A stretch of 6,065 nt of DNA. It comes from Alphaproteobacteria bacterium. Its GTDB lineage: Bacteria; Pseudomonadota; Alphaproteobacteria; ATCC43930; CGMCC-115725. A model generated the notes under the pieces. That model made no database searches. It had not been told where the DNA came from and was given only the letters and a program-made list of their open reading frames with translations. Below, in pieces: positions 1-6,065 of the stretch. A program made the translations under genes and the position numbers. Position 1 is the first letter of the stretch, and the number at the start of each line of letters is the position of its first letter. The stretch lies in the NCBI GenBank assembly GCA_030039975.1, contig JASHUO010000020.1, forward strand, positions 1 through 6,065, in the 5' to 3' direction.

Positions 1-986
<986 letters not shown>

Positions 987-992
987 GCTGGG

Positions 993-1000
993 CTTCCCTT
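993..1000 (-). promoter_or_regulatory. Ribosome binding site of atpD
   Basis: On the minus strand this reads AAGGGAAG, six bases before the ATG at 986-984. It is the only good Shine-Dalgarno match near the start of the recognisable AtpD N-terminus (MAKNNVGTISQVIGAVVDV), so it fixes the start. It lies just downstream of the inverted repeat pair at 1018-1123 but not inside it, so the repeat's own fold would leave the site free. Confidence 0.8.
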
Positions 1001-1017
1001 TTAATTCTCTCCGGGCG

Positions 1018-1123
1018 CTACACCCCCCTCCCCTCCCTCCCCCTCAAGGGGGGGAGGGGGAAAGTCGAGGCACCCTGCAATCCCCTCCCCCCTTGAGGGG
1101 GAGGGTTAGGGTGGGGGGTGTGG
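1018..1123. repeat. Inverted pair of C/G-rich palindromic intergenic repeats
   Basis: Two copies of a sequence of about 43 bp face each other across a 21-bp spacer. Copy A is 1018-1060; copy B, in opposite orientation, is 1082-1123. Read in the same sense, both go C-(T/C)-ACACCCCCC, then CCC blocks, then TCCCCCTCAA, then a G-run, A, and another G-run. They differ by a few substitutions and one-base gaps. Each copy also has a short internal stem (CCCCC/GGGGG around TCAA), and the two copies can pair with each other over about 40 bases. The element fills most of the atpG-atpD gap. From general knowledge it resembles the REP-like palindromes (CCCTCCCCCTTGAGGGGGAGGG type) scattered between genes in many GC-rich alphaproteobacteria, but no genome-wide count was possible. 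There is no T-run on either side, so it does not look like an intrinsic terminator. In the mRNA it could act as a processing or stability element between gamma and beta. Confidence 0.82.
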
Positions 1124-1144
1124 CACCAAAAATCTTTGCGATCA

Positions 1145-2035
1145 TCACAGCGCCTCGGCGCCGGAGATGATCTCGATGAGCTCCTTGGTGATCTGCGCCT
1201 GGCGCGTGCGGTTGTAGGTGATGCTGAGCTCGTCGATCATGTCGCCGGCGTTGCGCGTGGCGTTGTCCATCGCGGTCATGCGCGCGCCCTGCTCGCTCGC
1301 CGCGTTCTCGAGCAGCGCGGCGAAGATTTGCACCGCGAGATTGCGCGGCAAGAGATCGCCCAGGATTTCGCTCTCTTCCGGCTCGAACTCGTAGATCGCG
1401 CCCGGCACCGTGCCCGTCGGCTTTTCTTCCCCCCGCTGCGGCGGCGCGAAGGGGATGAGCTGCTGCTTGGTCACGACCTGGGTGATGGCCGAACGGAAGC
1501 GGTTGTAGATGATGCTGCAGACGTCGAACTCGCCCGCCTCGAAAAGCGTCAGCACCCGATCGGCGATCGCCTGGGCATCCTCGAAGGTGAGCTTGAAGCG
1601 GCCGACATCGGTCTTGCTCTCGGCGATGAGGCGGGCATAGTCGCGGCGCAGCCCATCGCGCCCCTTGCGGCCGATGACGAAAAGCTTCGCGGTCTTGCCG
1701 GCGCTTTGAAGCTCGCGGATCGTGCGCCGCGCCGCGCGCAAGATCGTCGCGTTGAAGCCGCCGGCAAGACCACGATCCGAGGTCGCGACGAGCAGCAGAT
1801 GCGTCTGCTCGCGGCCGGTGCCGGCGAGCAGCTTCGGCGCATTGGTCTGGCCGCGGAGATTGGCCGCGAGCGAGGAGAGCATGCGCTCCATGCGCGTCGA
1901 ATAGGGCCGTGCCGCCTCGGCCTGCTCCTGCGCGCGCCGCAGGCGCGATGCCGCCACCACTTTCATCGCCGAAGTGATCTTCTGCGTCGAGCGGACGGAG
2001 CGGATGCGAAGCCGCAATTCCTTGAGCGTGGCCAC
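1145..2035 (-). CDS. atpG: ATP synthase F1 subunit gamma, AtpG
   Basis: Central rotor shaft of the F1 motor: its paired N- and C-terminal helices turn inside the alpha3beta3 ring and couple proton flow through F0 to catalysis. The protein has 296 residues; E. coli gamma has 287. The N-terminal helix shows the family pattern (ATLKELRLRIRSVRSTQKIT, then SAMKVVAASRLRRAQ), and the C-terminal helix carries the gamma signature around residues 275-296 (NRTRQAQITKELIEIISGAE). The middle segment has a proline- and charge-rich stretch (PFAPPQRGEEKPTG), probably a surface loop of the globular Rossmann-like part, which is the variable region of the family. The start is a GTG at 2035-2033, chosen because it gives the conserved N-terminus and sits eight bases after GGGAAGG. 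It begins 14 bp after the atpA stop, so it is cotranscribed. The stop is TGA at 1147-1145, followed by the repeat-bearing gap before atpD. Identity is certain. Confidence 0.97.
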   Translation of the reverse strand: MATLKELRLRIRSVRSTQKITSAMKVVAASRLRRAQEQAEAARPYSTRMERMLSSLAANLRGQTNAPKLLAGTGREQTHLLLVATSDRGLAGGFNATILRAARRTIRELQSAGKTAKLFVIGRKGRDGLRRDYARLIAESKTDVGRFKLTFEDAQAIADRVLTLFEAGEFDVCSIIYNRFRSAITQVVTKQQLIPFAPPQRGEEKPTGTVPGAIYEFEPEESEILGDLLPRNLAVQIFAALLENAASEQGARMTAMDNATRNAGDMIDELSITYNRTRQAQITKELIEIISGAEAL

Positions 2036-2043
2036 GCGGCGGA

Positions 2044-2050
2044 CCTTCCC
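2044..2050 (-). promoter_or_regulatory. Ribosome binding site of atpG, overlapping the atpA stop
   Basis: On the minus strand this reads GGGAAGG, ending eight bases before the GTG at 2035-2033. Its first G is the last base of the atpA TAG stop codon (2052-2050). Ribosomes finishing atpA therefore pass over the site, which suggests partial translational coupling. It supports GTG as the real start, because no ATG lies nearby in frame. Confidence 0.75.
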
Positions 2051-3579
2051 TAAGCGAAGGTCTTGGCGAAACCGTCGAGGAAGGCGGCGAGCTCCTTCTC
2101 CGTGTCGCCGGCGAGTTCGCGCTTGCTGCGGATCGCCTCGAGAATAGCCGGCTTCTGCGTCTTGAGCTCGCCCAGCATGGCGGCTTCGAAGCGGGTCACC
2201 TGCGCGACCTCGACCTTGTCGAGATAACCGCGGGTGCCGGCGAAGATCGACACCACCTGCTCCTCGACCGGCATCGGCGCGTATTGCGGCTGCTTCAACA
2301 GCTCGGTGAGCCGGGCGCCGCGCGCCAGCAAGCGCTGCGTCGAGGCGTCGAGGTCGCTGGCGAACTGGGCGAAAGCGGCCATCTCGCGGTATTGCGCGAG
2401 CTCGAGCTTGATGCGGCCGGCAACCTGCTTCATCGCCTTGATCTGCGCTGCCGAGCCGACGCGGCTCACGGAGAGGCCGACATTGATGGCCGGGCGGATG
2501 CCGCGATAGAAGAGATCGGTCTCGAGGAAGATCTGCCCGTCGGTGATCGAAATGACGTTGGTCGGAATGTAGGCGGAGACGTCGCCCGCCTGGGTCTCGA
2601 TCACCGGCAGCGCGGTGAGCGAGCCGGCGCCGTGATCGTCATTCATCTTGGCGGCGCGTTCGAGCAGCCGCGAGTGGAGATAGAAGACGTCGCCGGGATA
2701 GGCTTCGCGGCCAGGCGGGCGGCGCAGCAGCAGCGACATCTGGCGATAGGCCACCGCCTGCTTGGAAAGGTCGTCATAGACGATGACCGCGTGCATGCCG
2801 TTGTCGCGGAAGTACTCGCCCATGGCGCAGCCGGCATAAGGCGCCAGGAACTGCAGCGGCGCCGGCTCGGACGCGGTGGCGGCGACCACGATCGAATAGT
2901 CGAGCGCGCCGTAATCCTGCAGCGTCTTGACGATCTGCGCCACGGTCGACCGCTTCTGGCCGACGGCAACATAAACGCAATAGAGCTTGCGCTTCTCGTC
3001 GCCCGAGGCGTTGATGGTCTTCTGATTGAGGAAGGCGTCGATCGCAACCGCGGTCTTGCCGGTCTGGCGGTCGCCGATGATGAGCTCGCGCTGGCCGCGG
3101 CCGATCGGGACCAGCGCGTCGATCGCCTTGAGGCCCGTCTGCACCGGCTCATGCACGGATTTGCGCGGAATGATGCCCGGCGCCTTCACCTCGACGCGGG
3201 CGCGCGTCACGTCCTTGAGCGGCCCCTTGCCATCGATCGGATTGCCGAGCGCGTCGACGACGCGGCCCAAGAGCCCGCGCCCGACCGGCACGTCGACGAT
3301 GGCGCCGGTGCGCTTTACCGTCTCGCCCTCGCGGACACCGACGTCGCCACCGAAGATGACGACGCCGACATTGTCGGTCTCGAGGTTGAGCGCCATGCCC
3401 TTGACGCCGTTCGCGAACTCGACCATCTCGCCGGCCTGCACCTTGTCGAGGCCGTAGACGCGGGCGATACCGTCGCCCACCGACAGCACCTGGCCGACCT
3501 CGGCGACATCGGCCTCGGTGCCGAAATTGGCGATCTGGTTTTTGAGGATCGCCGAGATTTCCGCGGCGCGGATTTCCAT
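2050..3579 (-). CDS. atpA: ATP synthase F1 subunit alpha, AtpA
   Basis: Non-catalytic nucleotide-binding subunit that alternates with beta in the F1 hexamer and supplies the arginine finger to the catalytic sites. The protein has 509 residues, within the usual 500-515. In order: the N-terminal helix that contacts delta (MEIRAAEISAILKNQIANFG), a beta-barrel domain (about 25-95), the nucleotide-binding domain with P-loop GDRQTGKT at 169-176, the Walker B-like stretch HAVIVYDDLSKQA, the block GLSVSRVGSAAQ with the arginine finger at R373, and the C-terminal helical domain. The start is the ATG at 3579-3577. A GTG one codon upstream (3582-3580) is also in frame, but the ATG has better Shine-Dalgarno spacing and gives the usual MEIRAAE beginning. 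The ATG shares its A with the atpH stop (TGATG), so translation is likely coupled. The stop is TAG at 2052-2050. No unusual residues were seen. Identity is certain. Confidence 0.98.
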   Translation of the reverse strand: MEIRAAEISAILKNQIANFGTEADVAEVGQVLSVGDGIARVYGLDKVQAGEMVEFANGVKGMALNLETDNVGVVIFGGDVGVREGETVKRTGAIVDVPVGRGLLGRVVDALGNPIDGKGPLKDVTRARVEVKAPGIIPRKSVHEPVQTGLKAIDALVPIGRGQRELIIGDRQTGKTAVAIDAFLNQKTINASGDEKRKLYCVYVAVGQKRSTVAQIVKTLQDYGALDYSIVVAATASEPAPLQFLAPYAGCAMGEYFRDNGMHAVIVYDDLSKQAVAYRQMSLLLRRPPGREAYPGDVFYLHSRLLERAAKMNDDHGAGSLTALPVIETQAGDVSAYIPTNVISITDGQIFLETDLFYRGIRPAINVGLSVSRVGSAAQIKAMKQVAGRIKLELAQYREMAAFAQFASDLDASTQRLLARGARLTELLKQPQYAPMPVEEQVVSIFAGTRGYLDKVEVAQVTRFEAAMLGELKTQKPAILEAIRSKRELAGDTEKELAAFLDGFAKTFA

Positions 3580-4139
3580 CACTGAACCCCCTTCATGGCA
3601 AGCTGCAGCCGGTGCAGCTTGCTCTTGAGCGACGCATCGACCATCCGCGACCCGACCCGGACGACGATTCCGCCGAGCAGGCTGGGATCGACTTCGATAT
3701 CGACAGCGACCTTGCGGCCGACCGCCTTGCGCAACTGCTCGCCGACGGCGTCACGCTGCTGCGGCGAGAGATCCTGTGCCGTCGCGACATGCGCGGTGAC
3801 CTCGCCGCGCTTCTCGGCGAGCCGGCTCAAATAGCTCTGGATCATCTCGGGCAAGGCGAAGAGCCGGCGGTTATGCGCCAGCAGGCCGAGGAAATTGCGC
3901 GTCAGCGGCGAGAGCTGCGCCGTCTCCGCCAAGGCCGCGATGCCCTTGCCTTGCGCATCGCGCGACAGCACGGGGCTGCGGATGAGGCGGCGAAGATCGG
4001 CGCTCTCGCGCAGCAAGGCGCGCAGACTCTGCAGATCGCCGGCCACCGCATCGAGCGCTTTCCGCTCATCGGCGAGATCGAACAGCGCCACCGCGTAGCG
4101 TTCGGCCAGTCCGGATACGCCTTTCTCCTGCGCTGCCAC
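3579..4139 (-). CDS. atpH: ATP synthase F1 subunit delta, AtpH (OSCP family)
   Basis: Peripheral-stalk subunit that binds the top of the alpha3beta3 head and the b subunits, keeping the head from turning with the rotor. It is the bacterial counterpart of mitochondrial OSCP. The protein has 186 residues (E. coli 177; alphaproteobacterial members are around 185). The N-terminal helical domain begins GVSGLAERYAVALFDLADE, the typical opening where the AERYA block is conserved, and the C-terminal signature lies near 154-168 (LLGGIVVRVGSRMVD). The start is the GTG at 4139-4137, with GAGGA nine bases upstream. The frame stays open far upstream, across the gap and antiphase through priA, but that extension has no resemblance to delta and is not real coding sequence. 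No closer in-frame ATG would preserve the N-terminal domain. It is the first gene of the visible atpHAGD group, and its TGA stop overlaps the atpA start by one base. Confidence 0.95.
   Translation of the reverse strand: MAAQEKGVSGLAERYAVALFDLADERKALDAVAGDLQSLRALLRESADLRRLIRSPVLSRDAQGKGIAALAETAQLSPLTRNFLGLLAHNRRLFALPEMIQSYLSRLAEKRGEVTAHVATAQDLSPQQRDAVGEQLRKAVGRKVAVDIEVDPSLLGGIVVRVGSRMVDASLKSKLHRLQLAMKGVQ
3587..3594 (-). promoter_or_regulatory. Ribosome binding site of atpA, inside the end of atpH
   Basis: On the minus strand this reads GAAGGGGG, lying within the last codons of atpH and ending seven bases before the ATG at 3579-3577. Spacing to the alternative GTG at 3582-3580 would be only four bases, so the site favours the ATG. 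The overlapping TGATG stop/start together with an internal site is the classic arrangement for translational coupling of delta and alpha. Confidence 0.75.
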
Positions 4140-4148
4140 GTAGAACTG

Positions 4149-4153
4149 TCCTC
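4149..4153 (-). promoter_or_regulatory. Ribosome binding site of atpH
   Basis: On the minus strand this reads GAGGA, nine bases before the GTG at 4139-4137. The spacing is slightly long but acceptable, and it supports GTG as the start where the frame continues upstream. Another purine-rich run (GAGGGAAAA, about 4156-4164) is too far away to serve this start. Confidence 0.6.
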
Positions 4154-4200
4154 GTTTTCCCTCGGACGAGAGCGTCGGGTCGGGGATGCTTGAATGACGT

Positions 4201-4260
4201 GCTTTCCCGCCGATTTTCACGACAAAAATCCGCAACGCGCGCAGCGCGCGCCCGGAAAGC
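4201..4260 (-). terminator. Nested inverted repeat in the priA-atpH gap; weak terminator or leader structure
   Basis: An outer 7-bp inverted repeat (GCTTTCC at 4201-4207, GGAAAGC at 4254-4260) encloses a GC-only hairpin at 4236-4250 with a six-base-pair stem and a three-base loop. Read on the minus strand, the inner hairpin is followed after seven bases by a run of five T (4228-4224). This is the general form of an intrinsic terminator for priA, but the T-run is short and set back from the stem, so termination would be weak. The alternative is a structured 5' leader of the atp mRNA, because a possible promoter sits immediately upstream at 4267-4295. The inverted repeats are directly visible; the role is inferred. 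Confidence 0.35.
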
Positions 4261-4266
4261 GCGGGG

Positions 4267-4295
4267 GTTCTAACACACGCCTCGGTACGGCGCAA
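4267..4295 (-). promoter_or_regulatory. Candidate sigma70-type promoter for the atp operon
   Basis: On the minus strand, TTGCGC (4295-4290) and TAGAAC (4272-4267) are separated by exactly 17 bases. They match the -35 and -10 consensus at 3 of 6 and 4 of 6 positions. Transcription would start near 4260, leaving a leader of about 120 bases before atpH. It is the best-spaced pair I found by eye in the 221-bp gap after the priA stop, and an independent promoter for the highly expressed F1 genes is expected there. The match is weak and could occur by chance in a stretch this long. If the hairpin just downstream truly terminates priA transcripts, a promoter closer to atpH would be more likely. Confidence 0.3.
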
Positions 4296-4360
4296 TAAGT
4301 GGGCTGCCGCACTGCGCGGCACCGTCATCTCGGAACAATTGCGGAACGGCGATGTGGCGC

Positions 4361-6065
4361 TCAGAGGAAGCTGTAGGGATCGATATCGACCTGAACGCGC
4401 ACCGTGCTCGGCACTTTCACCGCCGCCAGCCATTCGCGCAGCACCGCCTGTATGTGGACGTTGCGCTTGGTCTTGAGCAGGAAGCGCCGGCGGTGGCGCG
4501 AGCGCAGCACCGCGAGCGGCGCCGGCGCCGGTCCCAGCACCTCGACGCCGGGCATGTGCGGCGCGGCGCGCGCATAGGCGCGGGCCACCTCGTCGGCGCT
4601 GTCCTCGTCGGGCGCCGAGATGATGAGCGCGGCCAAGCGGCCGAAAGGCGGCCAGCCCTGCGCGCGCCGCGCCTCGGCCTCCGCGGCGAGGAAGCGATCG
4701 CGGTCGTCGGCGATCAAGGCGCGCATCACCGGATGCTCCGGCATATAAGTCTGGAGATAGACGATGCCCGGCCGCTCGGCCCGGCCGGCGCGGCCGGCGA
4801 CCTGGTGCAGGAGCTGGAAGGTACGTTCGGCGGCGCGCAGATCGCCGCCGGAGAGGCCGAGATCGGCGTCGACGACGCCGACCAGGGTCAGCAGCGGGAA
4901 GTGATGGCCCTTCGCCATCACTTGCGTGCCGATGAGCACGTCGATCGCGTGGCTTGCGACGCTGTCGATGAGCGCGGCGGCGGCGCGCGGACCGATCAGC
5001 GTGTCGCTCGTCATCACCGCAAGCCGCGCCTGGGGAAAGCGCTCGGCCATCTCCTCGGCGAGGCGCTCGACGCCGGGACCGCAAGCGGCGAAGCTGCCGG
5101 CATCGCCGCAATTCGGACAGAGCGGCGGCAAGGGCTCGTTGTGGCCGCAATGATGGCATTGCAAGCGGCCATGGAAGCGATGCTCCACCAGCCAGGCGGT
5201 GCAGTTCGGACATTGCAGGCGAAAGCCGCAGCTGCGGCAGAGGGTGAGCGGCGCATAGCCGCGCCGGTTCAGGAACAGCATCGCCTGCTCGCCCGCCGCC
5301 AGCGTCTCGGTCAACGCCGCCACCAGCGGCGGCGCGAGGAAGCGCTGCCGCGCGGGCTTGGCGCGGCGCAGATCGATGACGCGGATCTCGGGAAGCTGCG
5401 CCGTGCCGTGGCGCGCCGGCAGATGCAGGCGCTGATAACGGTGCTGCTCGACATTGATCGTGGTCTCGAGCGAGGGCGTCGCCGAGACCAGCACGATCGG
5501 CAGCTTGGCGAGCGACGCGCGCACCACCGCCATGTCGCGCGCATGATAGATGACGCCGTCCTCCTGCTTGAAGGAAGCGTCGTGCTCCTCATCGACGATG
5601 ATGAGGCCGAGATCGGGAAAGGGCAGGAAGAGCGCCGAGCGCGCGCCCACCACCACCGCCACGCTGCCCTCGGCAACGCCGCGCCAGGTGTCGCGCCGCT
5701 CGGCATGGCCGAGATCGCTGTGCCACTGCGCCGGCTCCGCGCCGAAGCGCTCGGTAAAGCGCCGCAGCCACTGGCCGCTCAAAGCGATTTCGGGCAGCAG
5801 CACCAGCACTTGCCGGCCGCGCTCCAGCGCCGCGGCGATGGCGGCGAAATAGACTTCGGTCTTGCCGGAGCCGGTGACGCCGTCGATGAGCGTGGTGGTG
5901 AAGCCGCCGGCGTTCACCTTGGCGACGAGGTCTTCGGCCGCAAGCTCCTGCGCCGAGGAGAGGCGCGGACCCGGGCGGCGCCAATCCGGCGCGGCGCGTG
6001 GCGGCCGGCTCGGCAGCGCCACCGCCTCGACGAGCCCTGGTCCGATCAGCGCGCGCACGACGCCG
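4361..6065 (-). CDS. priA: Primosomal replication-restart helicase PriA (5' end beyond window)
   Basis: Superfamily 2 DNA helicase that recognises stalled or collapsed forks and reloads the replicative helicase. The frame is open to the window edge, and 567 codons are visible. E. coli PriA has 732 residues, so about 160-170 N-terminal residues, mainly the 3'-DNA-binding domain, are missing. Numbered from the first visible residue: Walker A GVTGSGKT at 62-69, DEAH-type motif DEEH at 158-161, motif III-like SATPS shortly after, and eight cysteines at 276, 279, 285, 288, 303, 306, 316 and 319 in four CxxC pairs that bind two zinc ions. Further on are motif V (IGTQVMAKGHHFP) and motif VI QVAGRAGR at 421-428, then the C-terminal domain ending VDIDPYSFL. 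All helicase and zinc residues are present. The GTG at 6058-6056 is an internal valine, not a start. The stop is TGA at 4363-4361. The gene lies upstream of atpH in the same direction, an order common in alphaproteobacteria. Confidence 0.97.
   Translation of the reverse strand, partial: GVVRALIGPGLVEAVALPSRPPRAAPDWRRPGPRLSSAQELAAEDLVAKVNAGGFTTTLIDGVTGSGKTEVYFAAIAAALERGRQVLVLLPEIALSGQWLRRFTERFGAEPAQWHSDLGHAERRDTWRGVAEGSVAVVVGARSALFLPFPDLGLIIVDEEHDASFKQEDGVIYHARDMAVVRASLAKLPIVLVSATPSLETTINVEQHRYQRLHLPARHGTAQLPEIRVIDLRRAKPARQRFLAPPLVAALTETLAAGEQAMLFLNRRGYAPLTLCRSCGFRLQCPNCTAWLVEHRFHGRLQCHHCGHNEPLPPLCPNCGDAGSFAACGPGVERLAEEMAERFPQARLAVMTSDTLIGPRAAAALIDSVASHAIDVLIGTQVMAKGHHFPLLTLVGVVDADLGLSGGDLRAAERTFQLLHQVAGRAGRAERPGIVYLQTYMPEHPVMRALIADDRDRFLAAEAEARRAQGWPPFGRLAALIISAPDEDSADEVARAYARAAPHMPGVEVLGPAPAPLAVLRSRHRRRFLLKTKRNVHIQAVLREWLAAVKVPSTVRVQVDIDPYSFL

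Noticed and set aside
1018..1123. Intrinsic terminator between atpG and atpD
   Set aside because: The stems are strong, but no T-run follows on either strand and atpD downstream must be expressed. A repeat element explains the structure better.
1118..2053. Plus-strand open frame of 311 codons opposite atpG
   Set aside because: It is antisense to a complete atpG with both conserved terminal helices. Its composition is Arg/Ala/Leu-rich and low in complexity, as expected of a shadow frame.
2284..3585. Plus-strand open frame of 433 codons opposite atpA
   Set aside because: Its length is striking, but it mirrors atpA in a frame where GC-rich third positions suppress stops. No motif or convincing start signal was seen.
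4140..5213. Upstream extension of the atpH frame to 544 codons, as a possible fusion or long N-terminal domain
   Set aside because: The extension runs out of frame through priA and is dominated by arginine. Delta homology begins right at the GTG at 4139, which has a ribosome binding site.
6056..6058. GTG as the start of a short 565-residue PriA
   Set aside because: The frame continues to the window edge, and a start here would delete the N-terminal DNA-binding domain. The codon is read as an internal valine.

Overview
The window is an ordinary housekeeping segment of a GC-rich proteobacterial chromosome, most likely from an alphaproteobacterium. Four things point that way: the gene order priA-atpH-atpA-atpG-atpD; the F1 genes grouped without any F0 genes in view; the AtpA N-terminus (MEIRAAEISAIL); and the AtpD stretch GQMNEPPGARARVGLTG, which resembles the alphaproteobacterial/mitochondrial beta subunit. 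Every gene lies on the minus strand, so transcription runs from high to low coordinates. This assignment rests on recognising the proteins by eye, not on a database search.

Layout in the direction of transcription: (1) 6065-4361 is the C-terminal three-quarters of priA, the primosomal replication-restart helicase; its N-terminus lies beyond the window. (2) 4360-4140 is a gap of about 220 bp with a weak sigma70-like promoter candidate and a nested GC-rich inverted repeat followed by a short T-run. It probably separates priA from the ATP synthase operon. (3) 4139-3579 is atpH (F1 delta, GTG start). (4) 3579-2050 is atpA (F1 alpha), whose ATG overlaps the atpH stop by one base. (5) 2035-1145 is atpG (F1 gamma, GTG start), 14 bp after atpA. 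(6) 1144-987 is a 158-bp gap holding two inverted copies of a C/G-rich palindromic repeat. (7) 986-1 is atpD (F1 beta), cut off by the window edge after residue 328; atpC would be expected beyond it.

atpH, atpA, atpG and atpD encode the soluble F1 part of the ATP synthase: alpha3beta3 forms the catalytic head, gamma is the rotor shaft, and delta ties the head to the peripheral stalk. All visible active-site motifs are intact, and I see no frameshift or broken gene. I found no CRISPR array, tRNA, rRNA, transposase or defence system, and nothing supports a new biological system. The features most worth a second look are the inverted repeat pair inside the operon before atpD and the structured priA-atpH gap. 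Long open frames on the plus strand are antisense shadows produced by GC-rich codon use.
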